In this document: positions 50,051 through 58,606 of the stretch, piece after piece
Position numbering within the stretch: the stretch's first letter is position 1
Layout: each line of letters begins with the position of its first letter
Assembly: GCA_965263165.1 (NCBI GenBank)
Contig: OZ253584.1
Location: 806,001 to 870,000 of the forward strand
Source of the DNA: SAR202-VII-2 sp965263165
GTDB taxonomy: Bacteria; Chloroflexota; Dehalococcoidia; Lucifugimonadales; SAR202-VII-2
DNA length: 64,000 nucleotides
Reading direction: 5' to 3'
The notes under the pieces: generated by a model
What the model was told of the DNA's origin: nothing
What the model saw: the letters and a program-made list of their open reading frames with translations, nothing else
Databases searched by the model: none
Made by a program: the position numbers and the translations under genes

Positions 50051-51391
50051 TCACAGGACCCCCTCGCGGCGGCAGGCTGTAAGGGCATCTTCCATCCCCG
50101 CCAGGGTGTCGTCTATGTCGCTTTCAGTGTGGGCGGCTGACAGGATGAGGTTGGTGCTCATGGTGTCGACGCCGGCATTGATCCAGGCGCGGCGGAAGGG
50201 TTCGATGACCGGGGCTCGGCTGCCCATGCGGGTTTGGTCCATGGACCGGTTGCAGATGACGCGGTCGCAGTCGCAGGCGGCGCCGATCTGGTAGTGCACC
50301 AGGGATGCTAGTCCGTGGGCGCAGCCGGGCAGTTCCATCTCCTGGAGCAGCAAGTTGATACCGTCGCGGAGGCGCTGGGCCATGCGGTCCGCGATGGCGT
50401 TGACCGGGGTGGTGGCCACCAGCTCCAGGGCTTTGCAGCCGGCCGCCGCCGACAGCGGATTGGCGTTGAACGTGCCCGGATGGGAAACGCGGCTGGCGTT
50501 GTCCCACGCCGGGTCGCCCGTGGACTGGATCATATCCAGGACATCGGCGCGGCCCCCCACTGCGCCTGCCGGCAACCCGCCGCCCAGGATTTTGGCCATC
50601 GTCGAGAGGTCCGGCTGGATGCCGTACCGCACCTGGGCGCCGCCGGGCGACGTGCGGAACCCGGTGACCACCTCGTCGATGATGAGCAACGCGTTATAGC
50701 GGCGGGTGACCTCGCGGAGGTCCCGGAGGAACTCCGGTTGGGTGGGGAACATGCCCATGTGAGCGCCCGTCGGCTCGATGATGGCGGCTGCGATATCGTC
50801 GTTGTCGGCGAGTGTGCGCTCCACGAGAGCAATGTCGTTGTGCGGGATGACGACCACCGTCGAGCGCGTTTCGCCTGGGATGCCCCCTGTTCCCCGGCCG
50901 GCGCCCACGGCGGCGTAATCGTGCCAGCCGTGGAAGTGCTCCTCGAACTTGAGGATCTTTGGCCTGCCGGTGAAGGCGCGCGCCAGCCGCATGGCCATCA
51001 TGGTGGCCTCGGTGCCGGAGCTGTGGAAGCGCACCTTCTCCACGGAGGGCATGAGGCGCTTGACCCACTGGGCCCAACGGATCTCCAACTCGTGGGAGAA
51101 GCCGTAGTGCGTGCCCTTCTCCATCTGTTCCTGCACGACCCTCACGATGTCCGGGTGGGAGTGGCCCAAGAGCAAGGCGCCATGACCGGTCCGATAGTCG
51201 ATGTACTCATTGCCGTCGACATCCCACTTGCGCGCGCCGGAGGCGTGGGTGATGAAGAGGGGGAAGGGGTCCATACGGCGGGCGTCGTGGGTGACGCCGT
51301 CGGGGAAGAGGTCGCTGGCCTCGGAGGCCAGCTCTGCAGACTTGGGGTGCAGCCGGAGGTAGCGGTCGCCGATAGTCTCCACGACGGCCAT
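50051..51391 (-). CDS. Class III PLP aminotransferase (glutamate-1-semialdehyde aminomutase-like)
   Basis: 446 residues from ATG 51391; the frame is open for 64 codons upstream but without family sequence. PLP binding is shown by VRFHSSGTEATMMAMRLARA, the LIIDEVVTGFR aspartate and the lysine in DLSTMAKILGGGLPAGAVGG. The N terminus GDRYLRLHPKSAELASEA and the closing TLAGMEDAL are typical of the GSA-aminomutase-like branch. A true HemL is possible, but a haem operon is not nearby and the C-terminal half is atypical, so I leave the substrate open. It follows the thioredoxin-like lipoprotein gene by 70 bases. Confidence 0.83.
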   Translation of the reverse strand: MAVVETIGDRYLRLHPKSAELASEASDLFPDGVTHDARRMDPFPLFITHASGARKWDVDGNEYIDYRTGHGALLLGHSHPDIVRVVQEQMEKGTHYGFSHELEIRWAQWVKRLMPSVEKVRFHSSGTEATMMAMRLARAFTGRPKILKFEEHFHGWHDYAAVGAGRGTGGIPGETRSTVVVIPHNDIALVERTLADNDDIAAAIIEPTGAHMGMFPTQPEFLRDLREVTRRYNALLIIDEVVTGFRTSPGGAQVRYGIQPDLSTMAKILGGGLPAGAVGGRADVLDMIQSTGDPAWDNASRVSHPGTFNANPLSAAAGCKALELVATTPVNAIADRMAQRLRDGINLLLQEMELPGCAHGLASLVHYQIGAACDCDRVICNRSMDQTRMGSRAPVIEPFRRAWINAGVDTMSTNLILSAAHTESDIDDTLAGMEDALTACRREGVL

Positions 51392-51461
51392 TGTAAGGCT
51401 GGGGGGCTGAGGAAGGGAAGGTGGGGATGAAGCGCGGCCTCCGGCGCCGGGGCCAGGGGCG

Positions 51462-52355
51462 CTACAGCAGCGTCTGCAGGTCTTTAGACATCTCCTCGAC
51501 GGAGGCGAAGCCCTCGTATTTGAAGACCACCCTGCCGCTGCGGTCGAGGATGAAGACCCAGGACTCGTTGAGGTAGTCGTCAAGGCTGCTGAGACCCCAG
51601 GCGTCCACCAAGTCAGAGTAGCGGCCCCGGGACAGGTCGCCCTGGATCTCCTCGGGGTTGTCGTAGACCTCTACGTGGATGAAGACGCCGGCGTTCTTGA
51701 ACTGCTCCTTGAGGTCACTGACGGCCTCTGCCTGCGGGCCGCAGGTGGGCGTGGTGCAATAGGCCGGTGAGGAGATGGCAACGACGGCGGGCCTGCCGGA
51801 GCGGGTCACCTCGTCCAGGCTGAACTGATAGAGGTCGAGGTCGGGAGAGGACCAGGTCGTCAGGGCCGAGGGCTCGGTGTCGCGCACGGTCTTGGTTGCA
51901 ATGACGGAGGGCGTGGACCCTAGGGCCGGCGTTGTAGCCGTTTGGCGGACCTCTAGGGACAGCGACGCGCTTCTGGCGCGGCCTTGGCCGTCCTCGAATT
52001 CGATGGCCAATTGCCAATCGCCCGGTTCGTTGAAGGCGAGGTTGGTTACGTAGGACCCTCGCGTGCCGAATGGCCAGAGATAGAAGGGCGCGACGACCGT
52101 TTCGCCCACGATTTCCGTCCCGCTGGAGTGGAGGGAGGGGGTCACCCTGGCCTCCGGGGCGGTTATGAGCTCCGAGGAGCTGATAAGAAGAAACGACACC
52201 CGGTTCTCGCCCACGGCGAGGTCGACGGTGGCGGGGATAGCCTCGACGGGGGGCGGGATTGGAGTGGGAGGGGCGCCGCCACAGGCGGCAACAAGCGCAG
52301 GGATGGCCAGGAGCGCGGGGATGAGGGCGGCGAAGCGCAAACTCGGATGCTTCAA
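51462..52355 (-). CDS. Thioredoxin-fold lipoprotein
   Basis: 297 residues from a TTG at 52355, giving MKHPSLRFAALIPALLAIPA and lipobox VAAC at C25; an ATG at 52406 in frame would overlap the upstream gene. After a beta-rich N-terminal domain (about 40-140) comes a thioredoxin-like segment VVAISSPAYCTTPTCGPQAE with two cysteines in a C-x4-C arrangement, then HVEVYDNPEEIQG and SWVFILDRSGRVVFKYEGFAS. It therefore looks like an extracytoplasmic redox or copper-related protein, as in SCO-like relatives. The active-site spacing is unusual. It is coupled with the larger thioredoxin lipoprotein upstream. Confidence 0.72.
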   Translation of the reverse strand: MKHPSLRFAALIPALLAIPALVAACGGAPPTPIPPPVEAIPATVDLAVGENRVSFLLISSSELITAPEARVTPSLHSSGTEIVGETVVAPFYLWPFGTRGSYVTNLAFNEPGDWQLAIEFEDGQGRARSASLSLEVRQTATTPALGSTPSVIATKTVRDTEPSALTTWSSPDLDLYQFSLDEVTRSGRPAVVAISSPAYCTTPTCGPQAEAVSDLKEQFKNAGVFIHVEVYDNPEEIQGDLSRGRYSDLVDAWGLSSLDDYLNESWVFILDRSGRVVFKYEGFASVEEMSKDLQTLL

Positions 52356-52368
52356 GGGGCTGCCCCCG

Positions 52369-53571
52369 CTATGCGATATTGCCGTACGATCCGAACGTGA
52401 ACGCAAAGACGCTGAACCGTTCCGAGTCTGAGCTGAGCTTCAGCTCGTGGCCTTCGTATGTGTCCTTGAGTATGAGGCGGTACACGCGCGGCTCGTCCAC
52501 GCGGATGTAGGTCCCGCCCATGCCGTCGACCATGATGTCGTCTCCGCGGGCCTCAGCAGGGATGGGCAATCCGTCGAGTTCAACGTAGACATCGAAAGGG
52601 TCGCCGCCCGTGTGGTCGATGACCACGTTGGCGCTGGTGCCGAAGAACTGCAGGGCCACATAGTCCTCCAGACTCGTGGTCATGCGGGCGTGCCTGATAC
52701 TCTCGGGCCCCTTGACCCACTCCCCGTGAAGCACCATGAAGTGGTTCAGGCGCTGCCCGTGATCGACGAATTCTGCGGGCTGGTCCAGCTGGAGGGCGTA
52801 GTACTCCTCGTTGAAAATGTAGGGGAACTCCGAGTAGTGGTTCCGGATGGCGCCGGCGTAGAGTTCCCGCGTCTGCCCTTGTTCTGGGTTTAGGTTGCCG
52901 AAGGCTTCGGGGATCGGCAGGGGCTCGGGATCAGAGCCGGGGACAATCGCGGAGACGTCAACGCCTCCGGCCTCCAACAGCTCGCGAATCTTCGCTTCGG
53001 TCTCGTCGTAGGCGCCCTCGCCGATGTGGGTGTAGCGGATAACGCCGTTCTGATCGATGAGAAACTTGGACGGCCACGCCCTGTTGTTGAAGGCCCTCCA
53101 CGTGCCGAAATCGTTGTCCTGGGCCATCCGCCAGCCGAGGCCGTGCTTCTCGACGGCGGCAACAACGTTGTCCCTGACCTTCTCGAACTCGAACTCCGGG
53201 GTATGGACGCCGACGATCTCCAGCCCGAGGTCGTCGTGCTTGGCGTGCCAGTCCTTGAGATAGGGAAGGGTCCGGAGGCAGTTGATGCAGGTGTAGGTCC
53301 AGAAGTCGACGAGGACCACCTGCCCGCGAAGGTCGCTTATGGCGAAGGGTTCCGTGTTGACCCAGCCCGAGACGTTGGTCAGTTCGGGGACGAGGCTCCC
53401 AATCGCGCCGGGTTCCGCGCTGGCGTCGACGGGGAAGGCGGTGGCCGTGGGCCCGGGGGTAGCCGTAGGCTCGGGCGTCGGGGTGGGTTCGGAGCCGCCA
53501 CAGGCCGCCAGCGCGAGCAGGGCGGCGGCAAGAACGCCAAGGACAACTAGGGCTGGTCTGATTTGTTTCAT
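52369..53571 (-). CDS. DipZ-like thioredoxin-domain lipoprotein
   Basis: 400 residues. Signal peptide with lipobox LAAC (C24) and a Thr/Pro linker. The redoxin domain begins near 70, with CINC at 95-98 as active site in WTYTCINCLRTLPYL. RAWPSKFLIDQNGVIRYTHIGEGAYDETE is the conserved TlpA/DipZ stretch. The C-terminal module (about 240-400), including GTSANVVIDHTGGDPFDVYVELDGLP, resembles the beta domain that follows thioredoxin in mycobacterial DipZ. The protein probably acts in thiol-disulfide exchange outside the membrane. It is the first gene of a pair with the smaller thioredoxin lipoprotein. Confidence 0.83.
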   Translation of the reverse strand: MKQIRPALVVLGVLAAALLALAACGGSEPTPTPEPTATPGPTATAFPVDASAEPGAIGSLVPELTNVSGWVNTEPFAISDLRGQVVLVDFWTYTCINCLRTLPYLKDWHAKHDDLGLEIVGVHTPEFEFEKVRDNVVAAVEKHGLGWRMAQDNDFGTWRAFNNRAWPSKFLIDQNGVIRYTHIGEGAYDETEAKIRELLEAGGVDVSAIVPGSDPEPLPIPEAFGNLNPEQGQTRELYAGAIRNHYSEFPYIFNEEYYALQLDQPAEFVDHGQRLNHFMVLHGEWVKGPESIRHARMTTSLEDYVALQFFGTSANVVIDHTGGDPFDVYVELDGLPIPAEARGDDIMVDGMGGTYIRVDEPRVYRLILKDTYEGHELKLSSDSERFSVFAFTFGSYGNIA

Positions 53572-53692
53572 TTGGTATCCCTCGGCGCCCGCCTAGTGAT
53601 GGCGGCGCAGGTTGGCGGGTGAACTGAGAAGAATGGGTATAACTACTATACGCATTCGCTCGGCGCGTGGCTCACGGCCAGCCGGCCCGGCC

Positions 53693-54199
53693 CTATGGAC
53701 TGTAGCCGTTCTTCTCATCCCAGGCGTTGAGCATGGCGATGCATTCATCATGCAGCACGCCGATGGCGAACTCGTGGGCGGGGTCTGCGTCCCAGGCCGC
53801 CAGGGACAGGAGCCGCTCTACGGCGTATTCGCCCCAATGCCGGTCTTTGCCAGAATGGCGCCCGCCAACGATCACTCCCGCCACGTTGTTGATGACGATG
53901 GCCCCGCAGCACATGGGGCAGGGTTCCAGGGTAGTGTAGAGGGTGCACTCCGCCAGCTTCGCCTTGCCCACAACCTGGGCGGCCTGCTGCATCGCCAGCG
54001 TTTCGGCGTGGCCCAGCGGGTTCTGGGACGAGCCGGGCCGTCCGCCGCTCCGGGCCACGATCCGCCCCTCGTGGACGATGATGGACCCGATGGCGCGGTT
54101 GCCCTCGGCGCCGGACTGGGCGGCGTCCTCTAGGGCCGTTGCCATGAAGTGCTCGTGATTCTCGGCGATGGCGGCATCCCCCTTGGTTGAGCGCGCCAT
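53693..54199 (-). CDS. Nucleoside/cytidine-type deaminase
   Basis: 168 residues from ATG 54199; upstream codons in frame lack similarity. HAE at 64-66 and PCPMC at 93-97 are the two halves of the zinc-binding, proton-shuttle site of the cytidine deaminase superfamily. GAIVINNVAGVIVGGRH is the typical next strand. It could be a guanine deaminase, tRNA adenosine deaminase or free-nucleoside enzyme; the lack of a TadA-like C-terminal basic helix argues against tRNA. The gap to 53571 is about 120 bases. The substrate is unresolved. Confidence 0.83.
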   Translation of the reverse strand: MARSTKGDAAIAENHEHFMATALEDAAQSGAEGNRAIGSIIVHEGRIVARSGGRPGSSQNPLGHAETLAMQQAAQVVGKAKLAECTLYTTLEPCPMCCGAIVINNVAGVIVGGRHSGKDRHWGEYAVERLLSLAAWDADPAHEFAIGVLHDECIAMLNAWDEKNGYSP

Positions 54200-54469
54200 C
54201 ACTCTATCAGATTCCGGCGCTCTCGCTGTAGTTCCCTTAGAGATAGTCCGAACGAGCTGTGAGCGACGCACTGCGATTCGAGCCCATGCCAAAGGAAGAA
54301 GTCGCTTGATGAGGGAGGCGTTGCTGCGGAGACGGGGACTCTCCCGCTTTTGTGTCAAAGGCATCATTGCCAGTGGCGGAGCGGGGCCGGTTATCCGTCC
54401 CGCCGCTGCGGAGGCCCGTTTGTGCGTAAAGACGTGACTGCCAATGGAGGAGCGGCGCCGGCGGCGTAG

Positions 54470-54765
54470 CTAATCCGGCACACCCGAGCGTCACAGTTGC
54501 CACGCCTCCGGCACGGTTCGCGACGCCTTTGTCCACTTCCCAGCCGGCCCCCGAAGCGAGGCGTCCCGTAGCCGTCGCGCAGCCGTCGCGCAGCCGCGAC
54601 CTTGCGTCGTACAAGGAATGGCCGCCAGACCACTGCTTGACCATCCGCTTTTCCGCCTGCCATATACCCTATACGCTGCAACTCGCGGCACCCCGGCACA
54701 AAGAAGGTGTGGGCCGGCGGCCCACTGCTTGATGACGCTCTAGCACAAATATCCTTATTTTGCAA
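54470..54765 (-). repeat. Dispersed element, copy G, inverted and diverged
   Basis: Read on the minus strand, this copy has the promoter (TTGCAA, 17 bases, TAGAGC), then GTGGGC-CGCCG-GCCCAC, which keeps the hairpin of the other copies. A compensatory change is visible there: the G-U of the forward copies becomes a Watson-Crick pair. The middle is poorly preserved. A tandem array with GCGCGACGGC units lies at about 54575-54605, and GCCGGATTAGC marks the end. The 756-base gap 54200-54955 has no gene; a pair of imperfect TGCCA(G/A)TGG..GAGCGG repeats lies at about 54370 and 54440. Confidence 0.5.
54737..54765 (-). promoter_or_regulatory. Promoter of inverted repeat element copy G
   Basis: On the minus strand TTGCAA (54765-54760), 17-base spacer, TAGAGC (54742-54737). 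The -10 is weakened relative to TATAGT. Confidence 0.45.
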
Positions 54766-54955
54766 TAGGAAGGAGCGGGTTCTCCCGCCCCCAGCCTACG
54801 ACGCGTCCTAGGGAGGCGCATCTCGCAGATTCCCTGACGGTTGACGCCGGGGGCAGCGGGTGGAAGAATGCGTTCCCTACTCGCCATAGGGGGCCGGGAA
54901 ACGCCGGGCGGCGGCATAGCGGCCTTCCGGCGCAAGGTTAGCGGAGCAAGACACA

Positions 54956-55309
54956 ATGTCCTTTATCGACCATGACAGCTTGGAAGTCTCGGAGTTGAAC
55001 TCGGGCGTTACACAAATTGAACTTGTGGGGCTTGAGCGGGAGGGGGAGAACCTGACAGCCCGCATCGCCACGATCCAGCCAGGCTTCTCCGTGCCGCTGC
55101 ATATTCACCCCACGCACCAGGAGCTGATCTTCATCCTGGAGGGGGAGTTGGAGGGCACGCTGGAGGACCACGGCGTCGAAACCCTGCGGCCCGGCCAGAG
55201 CGTGCTGGCGCCCACCCGAAAGGTGCACGGCCTTACCAACAAGAGCGTAAGCCCCGCCAGGGTTCTGGCAATCTTCCCCACCAATTACGTAACGCGAGAG
55301 CTGGTATAG
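54956..55309 (+). CDS. Small cupin-domain protein
   Basis: 117 residues. The cupin metal-binding motifs are PLHIHPTHQELIFILEGELEG (two His and one Glu) and ETLRPGQSVLAPTRKVHGLTN (the last His). A single-domain cupin can be a dioxygenase, isomerase or sugar-binding sensor, and no partner defines it here. Downstream lies copy E; no operon is visible. Confidence 0.8.
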   Translation: MSFIDHDSLEVSELNSGVTQIELVGLEREGENLTARIATIQPGFSVPLHIHPTHQELIFILEGELEGTLEDHGVETLRPGQSVLAPTRKVHGLTNKSVSPARVLAIFPTNYVTRELV

Positions 55310-55360
55310 GCGCTGGTCCAGCCTGAGCCGGCGTTTCGACTCGCGCCTGCCTCCGTTCCC

Positions 55361-55520
55361 CAAGCAGGGGTGCAAGGGCGCAGCCCCCACCGGGGGAACA
55401 GGGGGAATCGCCCTGTTCTTGAAAACGTTGGAGGGCGGAGCGAGCGGGATGGCGGCGCTGGCCAGGCCAGACCCTTCGCTGATGGAGGGCGCAGGCCAAG
55501 ACAAAACCATCCCTCCCCAT
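55361..55520 (+). repeat. GC-rich hairpin module upstream of element copy E
   Basis: Contains CAGGGGTGCAAGGGCGCAG, a CCACCGGGGG stretch, a CAGGGGG/CCCTG hairpin with one mismatch, GAAAACGTTGGAGGGCGG and AAGACAAAACCATCCCTCC. The 771-base gap 55310-56080 is otherwise taken up by copy E. Confidence 0.7.
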
Positions 55521-55563
55521 CGGCGGGCGGACGCCGGAGTCCGGGGCCCCCGCCAACCCCCCA

Positions 55564-55592
55564 TTGCAAAACACGAACAGTTGTGCTATAGT
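55564..55592 (+). promoter_or_regulatory. Promoter of repeat element copy E
   Basis: TTGCAA (55564-55569), 17 bases, TATAGT (55587-55592), predicted start near 55599. CGAAC...TTGTGC is present in the spacer. Confidence 0.65.
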
Positions 55593-56049
55593 ACCCCCAT
55601 GAAGTGGGCAGCCGGCCCGCTTCTCCTTCTCGGAGCCTGCCGCATACATTTAGCACTGTGGGCTAACTATAGAGAATCCCCCTGTGGCAGGGGCGCTGAG
55701 GGAACAACCCAAGGGGCAAGACCCTCCGAGGAAGGCTGGGACCGGAGCCAATGCCGCTATAAGGCACAGGCTCTTTGGAGCCATCCCGCTCCATTACGGT
55801 TCCGTTACGGTTCGTTACGAAGCCATTACAGATCCTTTACAGATCCCTTACAGCTTCATTACGGCTCGTTACGCCCTATTACGCCCTGGTTACGGCTCCG
55901 TGCCTACACCCACCAAAATCCGGCTGATTAGCGTAACGGACAATCACAGAGGCGCCGCAACTGCAACGCCCGGCGCCTGCGGCGCCCAGGCGGGAGAGTC
56001 CCCTACGGAGGCGGGGACGCGGCGGCGCCACGACTACAGGCTCGACTAC
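55564..56049 (+). repeat. Promoter-bearing dispersed element, copy E (candidate structured RNA)
   Basis: A well-preserved copy. 5' hairpin GAAGTGGGC-AGCCG-GCCCGCTTC, then GGAGCCTGCCGCATACAT, CCCCTG/CAGGGG and GGCTC/GAGCC near 55772. The tandem array (about 55794-55905) uses TTACGGTT, TTACAGATC and TTACGCCC units. AAAATCCGG follows, then GTCCCCTACGGAGGCGGGGAC and GACTACAGG as in copy D. The open frame from the ATG at 55599 continues through the array instead of stopping where copies C and D stop, so frame length is not conserved. It ends about 30 bases before the stop of the Ldh-family gene. Confidence 0.65.
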
Positions 56050-56080
56050 GGGAAAGGGGACTCGGCGGTGATGACGGACC

Positions 56081-57151
56081 TTATCTCGGAAACGCCAATT
56101 CCACGCGTTCGCCGAGCTGCTGAAGCTGCCGCACGAGGTTGGGGTGGAGGGGGATGCCGGCGGCGCTCCGCTGAGCGTACGCGATGGCTTCCGGCTCGCC
56201 GGGCATGAGAATCTCGTCGACGCCCGGGGCCTTTCTGGTGGCCTTCACCTGATCAATGAACTCATCCACCTGGGCCTTGTACTCATCCAGCTCGGCGAAG
56301 ACGGAGATGTCCATGGCCAGCAGCGCGCTGCCGACGCCCCGCGGCGTCCGCATCTCAGTGGGCAGCGCCTCTCCTCCGGCCAGGGCTGGGGCTATGATGG
56401 GGCTGCCGCCCACGAGGCCGGCGATGGCTTCGATCATGATGGCGAGCCCCGATCCCTTGTGCATGCCCAGGGGAAGCAGGACGCCTTCGATGACCGCTTC
56501 GGGGTCGGTGGTGGGGTTGCCGTTCTTGTCCAGCGCCCACCCTTCGGGGATGGGTTCGCCGCGGCTGGCGGCGTTCCGCACTTTGCCGTAGGCGACGACG
56601 CTCGTGGCGACGTCCAGGCAGAGAGGCGGGCGCCTGCCGCCGGGCGCCGCGAAGGAGAAGGGGCTGTTCCCGATGGCCCGGGCCGATCCGCCGAAGGGGG
56701 CCACGTTCGGCCCGGTTGCCGTAAGGACCATGCCGACCATATCGTTGCGGGCGGCCATGAGAGCGTAGTAGTAGAGGGCGCCCTGGTGCGCCGTGTTTCT
56801 CAGGTGGGCCCACCCGACGCCAACCTGGCGGGCCTTGTCCATGGCGCGCTCCATGGCCCAGACGCTTCTGGGATGGCCGATGCTGAGGTCGCACTCCACG
56901 AGCAGGGTGGCGGGGGTCTCGCGCACAACCCGCACATTGGGGCGGGGATTGACCTGGCCGCGCTCGATCATGCCGACGTAGATGGGCAGCCGGAGCACAC
57001 CGTGCGAGTCGACGCCCCTGAGGTTGGAGTCGACCAGCACTTCGGCGACCACCGCGGCGTCGCTGGGGTCCATTCCCTTCCGCTCCAGGACTCCGGCGGC
57101 CCACAGCCGAAGGAGTTCAGGGGCGAACTGCAACGCTTGCGTCTCTGTCAC
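56081..57151 (-). CDS. Ldh family (malate/lactate dehydrogenase type 2) oxidoreductase
   Basis: 356 residues from GTG 57151, chosen for GAGGAGG upstream; the frame extends further. The family's landmark AEVLVDSNLRGVDSHGVLRLPIY is near residue 40, and GWAHLRNTAHQGALYYYALMA and SPFSFAAPG follow. The later conserved phrase LPLGMHKGSGLAIMIEAIAGL is also typical. The family uses NAD(P) to oxidise or reduce 2-hydroxy acids such as malate, sulfolactate, ureidoglycolate and 2,3-diketogulonate; which is unclear. It is upstream of nothing obvious and reads towards copy E. Confidence 0.88.
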   Translation of the reverse strand: MTETQALQFAPELLRLWAAGVLERKGMDPSDAAVVAEVLVDSNLRGVDSHGVLRLPIYVGMIERGQVNPRPNVRVVRETPATLLVECDLSIGHPRSVWAMERAMDKARQVGVGWAHLRNTAHQGALYYYALMAARNDMVGMVLTATGPNVAPFGGSARAIGNSPFSFAAPGGRRPPLCLDVATSVVAYGKVRNAASRGEPIPEGWALDKNGNPTTDPEAVIEGVLLPLGMHKGSGLAIMIEAIAGLVGGSPIIAPALAGGEALPTEMRTPRGVGSALLAMDISVFAELDEYKAQVDEFIDQVKATRKAPGVDEILMPGEPEAIAYAQRSAAGIPLHPNLVRQLQQLGERVELAFPR

Positions 57152-57295
57152 GGGGCCTCCTCGCGCCATGGGAGCGGGCATCAGCGCCCGCTTCCGCAAT
57201 GGTGGGCGTCTTGGGCTGGCCTGGGGCGCCGCGGCGCTGGCTGGCGCATGTTTCGTAAGAAACGACGCCAGGGCCGACGTCGAGAGCCGCAGGAT

Positions 57296-58273
57296 TCAAG
57301 AGGGGGCTGCGGCCAGCGCCAGCCCGAACAGGTTGTCCGCGTCGGTGCACCAGTAGGCCAAGCACATCCCGGCCTCCTCCAGAAGCTCCTCCGCGGCGTC
57401 CCTCGTGAACTTGTGCGAGTTCTCCGTGTGGATGGTCTCGTCAGGGTTGATCACCACCCGGAGGTCGAGGTCTTTGATGAACACGCTCTGAGGAGACTTG
57501 GGCGCGAGGTGCATCTCCATGCGGGCTTTGTCGTGGTTGTAATGGGCGCGATGCTGGAACTCGCCGGGGTTGAAATCAGCGTGGAGTGCGCCGTTGATGA
57601 CGTGAAGGACGTTGCGGTTGAACTCGGCGCTCACGCCGGCGGCATCGTTGTAGGCGGCCTCCAACGTGGTGACGTCCTTCACGAGGTCTACGCCCAGCAG
57701 CAGCCGGTCGCCGGGGCCGAGGAGCTTCCCAATGTCCACGAGCAGGCGCCCGCGCTCGTCGGGGTCAAGGTTGCCGATGGTGCTCCCGAGGAAGAGCACC
57801 AGCCGCCGACCCTTTGCGGTTGGAACCTGGGGAAGATGCCGCTCGAAATCGCCGATGACGCCGTGGACCTCGAGCGACGGGTACTCCTCCAACAGGGCGC
57901 CGGCCGCCGATTCGACGATGGCGGGGCTGACGTCGAAGGGGATGTAGCGGACGAGGCTGCCGTTGTGGCTGGCGGCGTCGAGGAGGAGGCGGGTCTTGGA
58001 AGACGACCCGGAGCCCAACTCGACCATCTCGTAGGGACGGACGAGATCGATCAGCTCTGAGGCTTTGGCAGAGAGTAGGGAGCGCTCGGTACGGGTGACG
58101 TAGTACTCGGGGAGCTCCGTAATTTGCTCGAAGAGCTGGGAGCCTCGCTCGTCATAGAAGTACTTGGGGAGGAGGAATTTGGGAGTGGAGGTAAGGCCCC
58201 TGCGGACGTCTCCGGCGATCTTATCGTGGAGATCCCGCTCGCTTGCGTGCACGTCCAGTCGAAAGCGCTTCAT
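57296..58273 (-). CDS. egtD: L-histidine N-alpha-methyltransferase
   Basis: 325 residues from ATG 58273 behind GGAGAG; an ATG at 58303 is an alternative. FLLPKYFYDERGSQLFEQITELPEYYVTRTE is the highly conserved EgtD start, YEMVELGSGSSSKTRLLL the SAM-binding loop, and LHAIN-type segment VLHVINGALHADFN followed by FQHRAHYNHDKARMEMHL is typical. It trimethylates histidine to hercynine for ergothioneine synthesis. The partner egtB, which adds sulfur, is not in the window, and neither is egtC. Its neighbours are unrelated. Confidence 0.92.
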   Translation of the reverse strand: MKRFRLDVHASERDLHDKIAGDVRRGLTSTPKFLLPKYFYDERGSQLFEQITELPEYYVTRTERSLLSAKASELIDLVRPYEMVELGSGSSSKTRLLLDAASHNGSLVRYIPFDVSPAIVESAAGALLEEYPSLEVHGVIGDFERHLPQVPTAKGRRLVLFLGSTIGNLDPDERGRLLVDIGKLLGPGDRLLLGVDLVKDVTTLEAAYNDAAGVSAEFNRNVLHVINGALHADFNPGEFQHRAHYNHDKARMEMHLAPKSPQSVFIKDLDLRVVINPDETIHTENSHKFTRDAAEELLEEAGMCLAYWCTDADNLFGLALAAAPS

Positions 58274-58439
58274 GATGTCTCTCCACGGCGCGTCAGAAAG
58301 CAAGGAGCGTCAGAAAACAACGCTACCCAGTGTAGCGGCTTGGAGGCGGCAAGACAAATCAAGGGGTTGGCCCAAATCCACCACCCAACCGGCGTTGCGG
58401 CTCTGGGTGAGCGCTTTTGCACTGCCAGCGATTGGCAGT

Positions 58440-58595
58440 GGCTGACGCTGCTATCCCACCCTCTCCGCCCTCCGACGTTTCCAGAACAGGGGGACTCCCC
58501 CTATACCCCCGGCGGGGGCTGCGTTAGCGTAGTCCCCAGATGAGGTCGGCCGCGTCCCCTACCCTAACCTTCCCCGACTACGGGGGCAGGGACGC
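58440..58595 (-). repeat. GC-rich hairpin modules in reverse orientation
   Basis: On the minus strand the modules read CCCCCGTAGTCGGGGAAGG and then GGGGGTATAGGGGGAGT with CCCTGTTC and GAAACGTCGGAGGGCGG, in the same order as 4880-5070. No element copy follows. The gap 58274-58606 holds only this. It separates egtD from the hydantoinase genes. Confidence 0.65.
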
Positions 58596-58606
58596 GAAAT
58601 GTGCAG

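Noticed and set aside
56144..58060. A 638-codon open frame on the plus strand opposite the Ldh-family gene and egtD
   Set aside because: It spans two real genes on the other strand and the gap between them, has no motif and no ribosome-binding site.
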